Assembly: GCF_017876295.1 (NCBI RefSeq)
Contig: NZ_JAGINT010000002.1
Coordinates: 2,728,001-2,792,000 of the forward strand
Length of the DNA: 64,000 nt
DNA from: Kribbella aluminosa
GTDB taxonomy: Bacteria > Actinomycetota > Actinomycetes > Propionibacteriales > Kribbellaceae
Reading direction: 5' to 3'
Shown here in pieces: positions 1 to 8,675 of this stretch. The notes beneath the pieces were generated by a model, which ran no database searches, had not been told where the DNA came from, and was given only the letters and a program-made list of their open reading frames with translations. Within the stretch, counting starts at the first letter, position 1. The number at the start of each line of letters is the position of its first letter. The position numbers and the translations under genes are program-made.

Positions 1-754
1 TGGTCAGGGTGAAGGAGCCTGCGCGTGCCCCGACCGCGAGAACGGGCACATTCAGCCCGGGAGTGCGGGCGAGGGCCCTGATCTCGGAGCCCTCGCGCAG
101 CATCGACTGGTAGAGGCCGATCGCTCCGCGCCATCCGTCGGGTCGCGCATAGGTGCGGGCGAACTCGTCGACGTCGGCTTCGGTAATCGCTCCCGGAATC
201 GCACTCAAGGTCGGGAACACGAACTGTCCCAGGAACTGGCGCTCGCGGCCGGTCAGCAGCATCTCGGGGATGCCGGGTGCGGCGAGAACCCCGATGTACC
301 AGACGCCGCCGTGGGTGATGTCGGCCAGCGCCTCCATTCCGAATCCGGGTAGCCCTGTCTCGATCGCCGTGAGGCTCAGCAGGTCGCGCGGATAGGTGGT
401 CGCGAGGCGGAACACGCTCGCCCCGCTGATGTCCTGCCCGGTGACATGGACGGGGCCCACGCCGAGCTGCTCAATCAGTTGGTGCAGGTCCTCGGCCGCC
501 GTCGCGCTGTCGTACGGGCCTGCACCGTTGCCGGAATCCCCGAAGCCGCGGAGGTCGACGGCGAACACTCGGTGGTGAGCGGCGAGCAGCGGGATGAGCT
601 TGTGGAAGGACCACCAGGTCTCGGGAAACCCGTGGACCAGCAGTATCGGGGTTCCGCCGGTTCCCGCCGCCACGTAGTGCAGCGTGGTTCCGTTCACCTC
701 GACGCGGTGGTGGGTGATCCCCGGAATCGTTGCACCGGCCGGTGTCACGGTCAT
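1..754 (-). CDS. Alpha/beta hydrolase, epoxide-hydrolase-like (3' end outside window)
   Basis: A cytosolic alpha/beta-hydrolase-fold enzyme, probably acting on an epoxide, ester or related small molecule. The protein begins MTVTPAGATIPGITHHRVEV and carries the oxyanion motif HGFPETWWSF typical of the epoxide hydrolase branch. The nucleophile elbow reads TGQDISGAS, so the Asp nucleophile is present but the usual His before it is Gln. The frame runs off the left edge, so the catalytic His cannot be seen. The ATG at 754 is chosen because it is followed at once by family-like sequence and has GGAGAC just upstream. It is divergent from a MarR gene and shares a double operator with it, which suggests that the regulator controls this hydrolase. 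The substrate is unknown. Confidence 0.85.
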   Translation of the reverse strand, partial: MTVTPAGATIPGITHHRVEVNGTTLHYVAAGTGGTPILLVHGFPETWWSFHKLIPLLAAHHRVFAVDLRGFGDSGNGAGPYDSATAAEDLHQLIEQLGVGPVHVTGQDISGASVFRLATTYPRDLLSLTAIETGLPGFGMEALADITHGGVWYIGVLAAPGIPEMLLTGRERQFLGQFVFPTLSAIPGAITEADVDEFARTYARPDGWRGAIGLYQSMLREGSEIRALARTPGLNVPVLAVGARAGSFTLT

Positions 755-765
755 CGTGTCTCCTC

Positions 766-814
766 AATTAGACAACCTGGTTGCCTAGATGTTAGCCAAC
801 CTGGTTGTCTAATT
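766..814. promoter_or_regulatory. Double inverted-repeat operator, MarR-type
   Basis: The divergent intergenic space holds two related half-palindromes: AATTAGACAACCTGGTTG at its left end and CAACCTGGTTGTCTAATT at its right end. Together they form one long inverted repeat, and each contains the smaller dyad CAACCTGGTTG. This is the natural binding place for the MarR protein encoded to the right, and it would block both divergent promoters. The role is inferred from symmetry and position. Confidence 0.7.
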
Positions 815-836
815 GCAAGTCCCGTACCCTGCTGCC

Positions 837-1316
837 ATGTCCCGTTCCGGTGCGGATCTCGCGCTGCTCCTGCTCGGAGGCTTCCGTTCGCTGGTGGACG
901 ACGCGACCGACGAGCTTGCTCAGCGCGGCTACCAGGACGTACGCCCCGTTCACGACTTCGCCATCCGGGCCATCGCCGCGGGCGCCGATGACGCCACGCG
1001 GCTCGGTCGCCGCTTGTCGGTCTCCAAGCAGGCGGCCGCGAAGACGATCGCGGTCCTGCTGGAACGCGGATACGTGACCCGCGACACCGATCCGCTCGAC
1101 GGCCGCCGCAAGCGTCTCCAGGTCACGGCCCTCGGCTTCGAGGTGCTGCGCCAAGGCGAGGAGATCTTCGACGAGCTGCGCGATCGCTGGGAACGACGGA
1201 TCGGCCCGGCCGAACTCGAGCGCCTTGAAAAGCACCTGGCGATCCTGGTCGGTGCTTCCCCTGTCCGCTTCGACGCGCCCGGCTGGATGACGCGCGACCT
1301 CGGTGAGCCGTCCTAA
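837..1316 (+). CDS. MarR family transcriptional regulator
   Basis: A 159-residue winged-helix repressor. The recognition region reads RLGRRLSVSKQAAAKTIAVL and is followed by the wing sequence TDPLDGRRKRLQVTALG, the hallmark of MarR proteins. The ATG at 837 is preferred to an in-frame TTG at 813, because that codon lies inside the operator; no clear ribosome binding site is seen, so the message may be leaderless. The gene is divergent from the hydrolase and probably controls both genes through the 766-814 operator. The ligand is unknown. Confidence 0.88.
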   Translation: MSRSGADLALLLLGGFRSLVDDATDELAQRGYQDVRPVHDFAIRAIAAGADDATRLGRRLSVSKQAAAKTIAVLLERGYVTRDTDPLDGRRKRLQVTALGFEVLRQGEEIFDELRDRWERRIGPAELERLEKHLAILVGASPVRFDAPGWMTRDLGEPS

Positions 1317-1338
1317 CGCAGCTCCGGGTCCTCTCCAG

Positions 1339-1978
1339 TCACAGCGCCGGGGATGTCCGATCAGTACGCCGACTGCGAGCGGTGGCGCTCTTCCGGTGAC
1401 GCGAGGCCGCCGTGTCTGCGGTCAGGGTGCGTAGCTCGTGGAGAATGTCCGCTGTGATGTCGGCGAGCGATCGCTGCTCGCCGTCGCGAATCCATTGGGT
1501 GAACGCGATGCCGAAGACGGTGGCGCCGGACTCCGCTGCCAGGGTGGCCGCGAGCTGGTCGACGCCTCGGGCGCCCAGGGCGTCGGCGACCGTCGTGGCA
1601 AGGCCGGCGAGCTTGTGCGACTCGCGTTCGCGCAGTGCGGGGTTCTGCTCGATCACCGATTGCCGGGTGCGGGAGTGCGGCCGCCGCTCGTCCGGGAAGA
1701 GGGGCCGCCGCGGACTGCAGGGCGCAGGCGACGATGTCGATCGGCGATGCGTCTGATGGCGCGGCGTCGACGCCGTCGAGGAACGCGCGGACGAACACGT
1801 CCTGCCCGTGGAACAGGACCTCGCGCTTGTCGCTGAAGTGGCGGAAGAAGGTGCGTTCGGTCAGGCCGACGGACTGGGCGATCTCGGTCGCTGTCGTCTG
1901 CTCGTAGCCGCGGGTCGCGAACAGTTCGAGCGCCGCCTGTTGCAGCCGCTCCGGCGTACCCGGTTCCCAACGCGCCAT
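1339..1978 (-). pseudogene. TetR family regulator, one-base frameshift
   Basis: The first part (from ATG at 1978, MARWEPGTPERL) is a normal TetR helix-turn-helix domain with TATEIAQSVGLTERTFFRHF. Near 1701-1704, at a run GGGG before CC on the plus strand, the frame breaks. The rest of the C-terminal domain (VIEQNPALRERESHKLAGLA) continues in another frame to a stop at 1339. Removing one G restores a protein of about 212 residues. It is divergent from the epimerase-like gene and would control it. Either the gene is a recent pseudogene or the G run was miscounted in the sequence. Confidence 0.8.
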
Positions 1979-2000
1979 GGGACGCAGTGTAGCCATGGCA

Positions 2001-2050
2001 GTGACTGACATCATAGGTGTTAGGCTATGTCTGTGACTGACATCAGACAC
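2001..2050. promoter_or_regulatory. Repeated operator-like sequence between TetR and epimerase genes
   Basis: The 13-base sequence GTGACTGACATCA occurs at 2001-2013 and again at 2033-2045, 32 bases apart (about three helical turns). A loose dyad GACAT...ATGTC spans 2007-2031. This looks like a two-site operator for the TetR-like protein encoded to the left. The role is inferred. Confidence 0.5.
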
Positions 2051-2101
2051 CTGTCCACTGCCGGCAATCGCCCCGCGAGGGGCGTCGAGGGAGATCACGT
2101 C

Positions 2102-2998
2102 ATGCACGTTTTCGTCACCGGAGCGTCCGGTTGGATCGGCTCCGCCGTCGTCGACGAACTGCTCGCCGCGGGCCACAAGGTCACCGGCCTGGCGCGCTCG
2201 GACAGGGCCGCCGAGGCGCTGCAGGCGAAGGGTGCCCAGATCCGTCGAGGGGACCTGGACGATCTCGGCAGCATCCGCGCCGGCGTCGAGGACGCCGAGG
2301 CCGTCATCCATCTCGCGAACAAGCACGATTTCTCCAACCCGGCCGCCTCGAGCGCGGCTGAGCGGGCCGCCGTCCAGACGATCGGCGACGCGCTAGTGGG
2401 TACCGGTCGCCGGTTCCTGTTCGCATCGGGCGTCGCCGGCCTCGCCCAGGGCAGGCCGGCCACCGAGGACGACGCGTCCGCGGCCCACGGTCCGGACTCG
2501 CCGCGTGGCGGGAGCGAGAACCTAGCGTTCGAGTTCGTCGATCGCGGTGTGCACAGCGTGAGCCTGCGTTTCGCGCCGACTGTGCACGGCGTCCGCGACC
2601 ACGGGTTCATCGCGGCGATCGCCGGCGTCGCCCGTGAGAAGGGCGTGTCCGGCTACTCCGGTGACGGGACCAACCAGTGGGCCGCCGTACACCGAGCCGA
2701 CGCCGCGCGACTGGTCGCTCTCGGCCTCGAGAAGGCACCTGCGGGCGCGCGCCTGCACGCCGCCGCCGAAGAGGGCGTTTCCACTCGCGAGATCGCGGAG
2801 GCGATCGGCCGTGCGTTCGACCTGCCCGTCAGGTCGATCGACCCCGGCGACGCCCGGGACCACTTCGGGTGGATCGGCAACTTCTTCGCCATGGACCTCC
2901 CGGCGACCAGCACGGCCACGCGGGAGCTCCTCGGCTGGACACCCGTTGGTCCGACCCTCATTCACGACATCGACACCGGCGCCTACTCGGCACGCTGA
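2102..2998 (+). CDS. NAD-dependent epimerase/dehydratase-like SDR protein
   Basis: An extended short-chain dehydrogenase/reductase of 298 residues. It starts MHVFVTGASGWIGSAVVDEL, giving the glycine-rich NAD(P) motif TGASGWIG at residues 6-13, followed by LARSDRAAEAL and the acidic GDLDD segment typical of NmrA/epimerase relatives. The usual YxxxK is not obvious (the region reads SPRGGSENLAFEF), so classic SDR catalysis is doubtful. The ATG at 2102 has GGGAG in a good position; an upstream in-frame start would lie in the operator. It stands alone, divergent from the TetR gene. Substrate unknown. Confidence 0.85.
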   Translation: MHVFVTGASGWIGSAVVDELLAAGHKVTGLARSDRAAEALQAKGAQIRRGDLDDLGSIRAGVEDAEAVIHLANKHDFSNPAASSAAERAAVQTIGDALVGTGRRFLFASGVAGLAQGRPATEDDASAAHGPDSPRGGSENLAFEFVDRGVHSVSLRFAPTVHGVRDHGFIAAIAGVAREKGVSGYSGDGTNQWAAVHRADAARLVALGLEKAPAGARLHAAAEEGVSTREIAEAIGRAFDLPVRSIDPGDARDHFGWIGNFFAMDLPATSTATRELLGWTPVGPTLIHDIDTGAYSAR

Positions 2999-3044
2999 CG
3001 GCGGCCGATGCGTCCGCGTGCCGCACGATCTTGCGGGTCACCGG

Positions 3045-6044
3045 CTACAGCTCACTCGACTGCACTCGGATCGCGCGGCCCGGCTTGTACCGGCGCTTGA
3101 TCGTCCGTCCGCTGCCGGTGAGGGTGACCGTGTCGCGCGTCACCAGGACGTCGAGCTGCTGTCCGCGCCAGTGGAGGTGACGTACGCCGGCGTTGGCCAG
3201 GCTCGACGGCAGGTTCGGGGTGATGACCAGCGCATCCGGCTCGGCTTCGACCCCGATGAAGGCATAGAGGAAGCTGGCCGGCGCCAGTCCGCTCTCCGGA
3301 AACGGGACATCGGTTCCGACCGAGCTCCCGTCCGGACCCCCGACCGGGTTCTCGCCGCGGAACAGGGGAGCACCGCCACAGATGTGGTCGGGTTCGCTCC
3401 ACCGATCGAGGATCGTTGTCATCCGCGCCCAGGCATCATCGGCGGACAAGTAGCGGGCGCGCGCCAGCACGTCGAATCCTGAGGTGTAGAGGATGGCTCC
3501 GCCGTCTTGCACCTCGTCTCCCCATGGGTTCGTGAGGTGGCTCAGGAAGAACCAGTAGCTGTTGCGACGCGTCGTGGACCTCGGGGCGAAGACCCACTTC
3601 GAGTAGATGTCGGCCGGTCCCTCGAAGTGGTCCCCGAGCGCCGCGACGAACCTGGTCGAGGCATCCGGCGCGCGAACCCCGTCGGTGTACGCCGCCGCGC
3701 CGGCTACAGGCGTAGCCGACGACCACCACGCGAGCGTGCCGGTGACCTGTGAGACCTCCAGGTAGTAGACGCCAGGCGGCTGCTTGGGCAGATCGACGTG
3801 CGCCACCTGGCCGTCGATCCAGTCGCTGAACCGCTGCTCGGCGATCTTGACAGCCCCTGCTCCCGGCAGGCCCCGGTAGAACGCCATCGTGAACGCTGCA
3901 CCGCGCTCGCCGTACGTGGGGAATCGCGCGGCAACGCTGGTGAACTCGGCGCCCGCGGTGAAGCTCTGCCCCAGTGAGTGGCCCGCTGCGATCTTCGGCG
4001 CCAGGCCGCCACTCTCGATCATCACGACGGCTTCCTGAAGCTCGGTGTGCCCGTTGTCCAGCCAGTCGAAGATCCGCGCGGCCCGCTCCTGGCTGGGTAG
4101 GCCGAACGACGCCGCCTCGAGATTCACGTACGTCGAACCGAAGTCGTGTGCGACACCGTCGGCGTCGATGGCCTGGACGTACCGGCCCGCCGCATCGTTC
4201 CAGAACAGCTGGTTGTAGCGGGTCCGGGTCCGCTCGCGCAGCGACCTCAGCTCTCTCGCCCTCGCCTTCTTTCCGACGTGATCCTCGAGCTGGGCCATCG
4301 CCTCGAGAGCCCCGTAGAAATAGGCGTTGAGGTAGGCGTCCTGATGGCCGAACGACGTGACGTCCCAGTAGTTGGACGCCAGCGATCCGTCCCGTCCGCT
4401 GTGGTCGGGCGACGTGATCGTGACGATCCCACTCGCGCCGCCGAGTGAGTTGAGATAGAAGTTCATCGCCTGCCGCACTCGCGGCAACATGGTGGCCAGG
4501 AAGCCGGAGTCGCCCGTCCAGGAGTAGTAGCGCCAAGTGCCGAGGACGTACATCGCATTGGACGTGAAGTGTCTGGCGTCGAACAGTTTCGGGTCGGGGA
4601 AGGGCCAGGCCGGCGAATCCGTCCACGACCAGACGTACCCGTCGCTGTTCAGTCTTGTATTCAAGAGGGAATCGGCCTGTGCCTTGGAACCGGCCGTGCC
4701 GGTCCAGTCCAGGATGCGTCCGTTCCAGTCGGCCCAGTCCATCGCGTGCCCAGTGAAGCGGAAGCTGAGGGCCCGCTCCCAGTAGAAGGTGGACAACTGC
4801 GCCGCCCTCCGCTGGTCGGAGGCCACGAAGACCGGGAAGACGTCCGGCAGTACGTCGGAATGCGGCTGGACCTGCACCGCGAGCGTGCGGGAGATGGCTT
4901 GCTGTGCGTCCGCGCTACCGGAGTTCAGCGTCATCGCCATCGACTGGGCGGTCATCGTGCCGTCGAGGACCGGCTCGGTTCCGGTGATCCGGAGATCGTA
5001 CGGGCCGCTGCCGCCTGCCGTGACCGCAGTCGATCCCGATACCGGGGTCGTCCACGCGTTCCGGCGCTTGTGTTGCTCGGCGGGCATGTAGTCGCCGGCG
5101 TCTCCGTAGAAGCGGTCGAACAGGACGCCGTCGGCCGCGGCGACGGAGTACCCGTCACGCAGCCACGACGTGTTGAGCGTCAGGCCGGGGTCGGACCGTG
5201 GATCCTTGTTCCACCGAATGTCGTACGTCATCGCGACGTTCGGGCCGGAGAGCTTCAGGTCCCACGACGCGACGCCGTCGACGTTGAACCCCGTGACCTC
5301 GATCGTCATGGTGCGACCCGCCTGCACCTGACGATCGATGTACGCCGACCCGCCGACGTCGACGGTGGTAGTGCCGAGACGACTCCACCAGCCAGGGGTC
5401 CCCGCACGGTACGACAGCTCCAGGTAATAGGCACCGGCCGGCTGATCCGGTACGTCGAGGTAGGCCCATCCGTTGTCCTGCACCGGGTTCACCTCGCGAC
5501 TGGCGATCTCGGTGAGACCGCCGGCGGGCGTCCCGGCGTACAGGGTGATCGTCACCGCCGAGTTCTGGCTGTTCCAGCTGGGGAACTGACCACCGACCCG
5601 GGAGAAGCGATACATCGTCGCGGTGAACGACTGGCCGAGCGTGTGTCCCGCGGTCAGCGGGACGGGCGAGTTGAGCTCCCGCTGCTCGAGGTTCAATGCC
5701 GACGGCAACTGAATGCCCGCCAAGCTCAGCGCCGTGCTGCTCGCCGTCCAGCTGACGCCGCCGTTGAACCCCGCGTCGAAGAAGTCCGTCGCGCCGAGAA
5801 ACACCGAGCCGAACGCGGTGGGCTCGTAGCTGCCGGAGCCAGCCGGATCGCACGCGAACCGGGTGAGCTTCCCGTAGGCCCCGGACAGACTGACGAACCC
5901 GTTCTCCAGTCGGTACGTCGCCCCCTCTGTCGCAGACGCCTGGAGTGGGCGCCCGAGGCCGCTCCCGGCGAGGACCAGGCTGCTGCCCGCCCCCTGGAGG
6001 AACCTGCGCCGGCTGATCCGGAAGCGCGTGCTGCCTGTGGCCAT
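3045..6044 (-). CDS. Secreted six-hairpin glycosidase-like protein, Tat signal
   Basis: A 999-residue exported protein. The N-terminus has a twin-arginine signal, SRRRFLQGAGSSLVLAG at residues 11-27, with a probable cleavage after ASA. The middle part has helix-rich (alpha/alpha)6-barrel features, for example WRYYSWTGDSGFLATMLPRV and YWDVTSFGHQDAYLNAYFYG, followed by a C-terminal beta domain. Two similar beta-sandwich inserts each have a TAGHTLGQSFTA or AAGHSLGQSFTA start and a YYLE(L/V)S strand, so they look like an internal duplication of a carbohydrate-binding module. ATG at 6044 has GGAG eight bases upstream. A LacI-type dyad lies 100 bases upstream. The glycoside hydrolase family cannot be named with confidence; probable role is glycan cleavage outside the cell. 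Confidence 0.8.
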   Translation of the reverse strand: MATGSTRFRISRRRFLQGAGSSLVLAGSGLGRPLQASATEGATYRLENGFVSLSGAYGKLTRFACDPAGSGSYEPTAFGSVFLGATDFFDAGFNGGVSWTASSTALSLAGIQLPSALNLEQRELNSPVPLTAGHTLGQSFTATMYRFSRVGGQFPSWNSQNSAVTITLYAGTPAGGLTEIASREVNPVQDNGWAYLDVPDQPAGAYYLELSYRAGTPGWWSRLGTTTVDVGGSAYIDRQVQAGRTMTIEVTGFNVDGVASWDLKLSGPNVAMTYDIRWNKDPRSDPGLTLNTSWLRDGYSVAAADGVLFDRFYGDAGDYMPAEQHKRRNAWTTPVSGSTAVTAGGSGPYDLRITGTEPVLDGTMTAQSMAMTLNSGSADAQQAISRTLAVQVQPHSDVLPDVFPVFVASDQRRAAQLSTFYWERALSFRFTGHAMDWADWNGRILDWTGTAGSKAQADSLLNTRLNSDGYVWSWTDSPAWPFPDPKLFDARHFTSNAMYVLGTWRYYSWTGDSGFLATMLPRVRQAMNFYLNSLGGASGIVTITSPDHSGRDGSLASNYWDVTSFGHQDAYLNAYFYGALEAMAQLEDHVGKKARARELRSLRERTRTRYNQLFWNDAAGRYVQAIDADGVAHDFGSTYVNLEAASFGLPSQERAARIFDWLDNGHTELQEAVVMIESGGLAPKIAAGHSLGQSFTAGAEFTSVAARFPTYGERGAAFTMAFYRGLPGAGAVKIAEQRFSDWIDGQVAHVDLPKQPPGVYYLEVSQVTGTLAWWSSATPVAGAAAYTDGVRAPDASTRFVAALGDHFEGPADIYSKWVFAPRSTTRRNSYWFFLSHLTNPWGDEVQDGGAILYTSGFDVLARARYLSADDAWARMTTILDRWSEPDHICGGAPLFRGENPVGGPDGSSVGTDVPFPESGLAPASFLYAFIGVEAEPDALVITPNLPSSLANAGVRHLHWRGQQLDVLVTRDTVTLTGSGRTIKRRYKPGRAIRVQSSEL

Positions 6045-6141
6045 GGAGATCTCCAATCGCTCGATCGAGGGGTGACGTTCGCAGCTCGAAGCACGCCAAT
6101 ATTGCCGTCGGAGCGAGCACCGGAACGGCAGAACCAGGGGA

Positions 6142-6157
6142 CTTGAAAGCTTTCAGG
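6142..6157. promoter_or_regulatory. LacI-type operator candidate
   Basis: CTTGAAAGCTTTCAGG contains the perfect dyad TGAAAGCTTTCA, close to the GAAAGC-GCTTTC type of operator used by many LacI family repressors. It lies about 100 bases upstream of the secreted glycosidase start at 6044. It probably binds one of the LacI proteins of this locus or one encoded elsewhere. Confidence 0.6.
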
Positions 6158-6306
6158 TAGCGTCACAGACCAAATCGAGAACTGTCAACCATCTGCCGGT
6201 TGTGGCCACGTGGTCGCCGGCCGGCGGCGCCGCGGATCGCCGGCCCGACGCCGCTGCTTCTGTTGCCCTAAGCAACTAGTGTCGGGCGATGTTGTCCAGA
6301 TTGAAC

Positions 6307-8379
6307 TCAGAGGGCCGGACTCAGCCCCTCGAAACGCACCACCCAGCGCTGATCTGCGGGGAAGCCTGGCGCATGCCGATCGGTTGCGCCGTCCCAGCCC
6401 GCTGCCATGAACGCGACGGCGTACAGCAGCCCGCCATTGCTCGGGAAGTACGGGAACGGCCCGCCGGTCGCCAGCCCCGCGTCGTCGAACTGGAAGCGGT
6501 CCGCCGGCCGGAGGAGGAAGTCCACCGCGTCGTCAGGTCGCCCGAGCCGCGCGGCGCACATCGCCAGCATCGGGAAGTCCCACCCCCAGATGCGGTCGAA
6601 CTGCCAGCCGGTGAAGACCCGGTCGGCAGTCCGGGCCATCGTGGGAACATCGACGCCGTCTCCCGGCAGCCAGCCGAACGGGCCGATCAAGGCGGGGTGC
6701 TCGTAGTTCTTCTGCGTCCACATGTTCTCGACGCCCTCGTGCAGCACGTATGCCTCGTCCTGTACCGGCAGTGGCGCGAGCTTGTCGTGGACCTGCTGCC
6801 AGTCCGGATCGGGGTGCAGTCCGAGACGTTCGCGCCACTGCTGTGCGACGCGCAGGCCGAAACGCCAGTAGGCAAGCTCGAACGTCGGGTTCTGCGTGCT
6901 TCCGGGATCGGTGTTCTCCGAAACGAGGTGCACCGGCGGGCCGAGGACGTAGCGGCTCGTGCCTTCGTCCCAGAAGGCCGAGGAGGCGAGAAAGTCCGCA
7001 GTGTCGAACACGATGTCGCGCCACTTCCGCAACGTGCCCTCATCGGGGTGTGCCTGGTAGTCCAGCTCAGCCAGGAAGATCGCGTGCGGCTGCTGCCACA
7101 TCAGCAGGGCATTGATGACGTGCGGTGACTCGAGCCCGCCGGCCGTTGTGCACTTCGGCCAGCGCGCTCCGCGGAAGCCCTGTTCCTTCGCCCGTTGCCG
7201 CGACGACCGGTGGAGGCGTTCGTAGATGCTCAGACTGCGATCGAGGATCGGCCAGTGATTCCACAGCGCCCAGTGCGCGGCGTGCCACCAGTACATCTCC
7301 ATGTGGAACTTGCCGTGCCAGCCGTTGTTGACGAGCCCGGCCTCCTGCGGCGGCAGCGAGCCCGCCTCGTTGGCGCGCATCAGGTACCGCGACAGTATGA
7401 TCCGCCGCTCGAGCTCCCGCCAGCGCGGGTCCGTGCTCTCGGACAGGTCGATCGCACCACCGGAGAGCCAGTACTGCCGCCAGCCCCGAATGCTCGCGGC
7501 AAAGGTTGCGCCCGGTGTCGGTACCGAATCTGACGGCGCCTGCGCGAATGCGCAGACGAAACTCACCTGATCGGAAGGCCCCTGGGCAGCGAGCCGGTAG
7601 CGATGCCGATCGGCCGCTGCTCCGATTGGCGGGTGGTTGCCGGGCACGGCCGAGTCCGGGCCGGCGAAGACGCCGTGCCCCTCCCAGGCGATGTCGACGT
7701 GGTACTCGGTGGAATCCATCCGGTGCGTGATGCCGGCGTGCTGCCCGTACGTCGTCACCGTGCTCACGTGGGCGTCCGGGCGGCCGTAGTCTCCTACGTA
7801 CTCGGCGAACTCCTGCCCGTCGGCGTACGGGAGGTCGACGACGATTGCCAACTGGCCGGCTGCGATCAGCGGCGAGTCGATCTCCACGGCCATGGCGTCA
7901 TGGTCGGGGTGGCAGCACGTTCGGACGTGCACTGGTTCGCTGGCGAGTTCGAACCTGCTGTCGATGATGCCGGTCCACAGGTCGAGTTCCTGCCGGATGT
8001 TCTTGAGGTCGTCGGCGACGGCGGCGCGACCGTCGGGCAGGGTGAGTTCCAGGCCGATCCGCCCGAGGTTGATGCGTGCCGGGTTGGCGTAGAGCCACGA
8101 CGACAGTTCGGGCTGGTCCGGATTCGGGATGGGGAACCCGACAGGGCCGCCGGGTGTGTCCCAGACCTCGCCGCGGAAGTCCGAGGCATGCTGCCCGGAC
8201 GGCAGTGGGAAGCTGTGCCATCCCCAGTCCGACATGGTGTTGAAGGGTACGAACGTCTGCAGCCCCGTGACGTCGACGCCGAACGCGAATCCTCCGTTCC
8301 CGACCTGCAGGGGACTGTGCGGGTTGAGAGCATCGCGCACCACTCGGTGGCGGGCTACGAGCGCGTGCCGATCGATCAT
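6307..8379 (-). CDS. Cytosolic six-hairpin glycosidase-like protein
   Basis: A 690-residue protein with no signal peptide, so it probably acts on imported oligosaccharides. The N-terminal half is beta-rich (NPHSPLQVGNGGFAFGVDVT). The C-terminal half has sequences typical of an (alpha/alpha)6 barrel, such as NNGWHGKFHMEMYWWHAAHW and RIWGWDFPMLAMCAARLG, which recall the GH65/GH95-like superfamily. Candidate catalytic acids lie in HMEMYWW and ENMWTQ, but no family assignment is safe. ATG at 8379 has AGGAAG upstream. It lies last in the run of permease, permease, binding protein, sialidase-like gene, hydrolase on the minus strand, 297 bases after the sialidase-like gene. Confidence 0.8.
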   Translation of the reverse strand: MIDRHALVARHRVVRDALNPHSPLQVGNGGFAFGVDVTGLQTFVPFNTMSDWGWHSFPLPSGQHASDFRGEVWDTPGGPVGFPIPNPDQPELSSWLYANPARINLGRIGLELTLPDGRAAVADDLKNIRQELDLWTGIIDSRFELASEPVHVRTCCHPDHDAMAVEIDSPLIAAGQLAIVVDLPYADGQEFAEYVGDYGRPDAHVSTVTTYGQHAGITHRMDSTEYHVDIAWEGHGVFAGPDSAVPGNHPPIGAAADRHRYRLAAQGPSDQVSFVCAFAQAPSDSVPTPGATFAASIRGWRQYWLSGGAIDLSESTDPRWRELERRIILSRYLMRANEAGSLPPQEAGLVNNGWHGKFHMEMYWWHAAHWALWNHWPILDRSLSIYERLHRSSRQRAKEQGFRGARWPKCTTAGGLESPHVINALLMWQQPHAIFLAELDYQAHPDEGTLRKWRDIVFDTADFLASSAFWDEGTSRYVLGPPVHLVSENTDPGSTQNPTFELAYWRFGLRVAQQWRERLGLHPDPDWQQVHDKLAPLPVQDEAYVLHEGVENMWTQKNYEHPALIGPFGWLPGDGVDVPTMARTADRVFTGWQFDRIWGWDFPMLAMCAARLGRPDDAVDFLLRPADRFQFDDAGLATGGPFPYFPSNGGLLYAVAFMAAGWDGATDRHAPGFPADQRWVVRFEGLSPAL

Positions 8380-8675
8380 GGTGACTTCCTACCAGCGTGG
8401 CACATCGGCAGCCACGGATCCACAGGGACGTGACCGCATCCGGCCAGCGCTCAGCCGGGCCGCCACCGCTGTCGACGACCACCCGATGGTGTCTCACGGG
8501 CTCGACCTTGGACCCGAGTTGAGCTGACAGCGAAGCATCGCGGGACCGCAGATCGATCCATAGCGGCGAGCATGACGACCGGGGTGCTGACCACTGTGGT
8601 CGTCAGCGTGGCAGCGTCGGCAGGTTCATCAGCTCGTGGTGGGCAAGGGCTCGTCGAAGCACTCGCTGGACACGG
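8380..8675. other. Intergenic gap with hairpin
   Basis: No coding signal is seen in this 296-base gap. A dyad GCTGACCAC...GTGGTC-like at about 8587-8608 (GCTGACCACTGTGGTCGTCAGC) could form a hairpin and may separate transcription of the sialidase-like gene from the downstream hydrolase or act as an RNA stabiliser. Confidence 0.35.

Noticed and set aside
4569..6146. Open frame of 525 codons on the plus strand
   Set aside because: It lies antisense to the Tat-secreted glycosidase and has only shadow composition.
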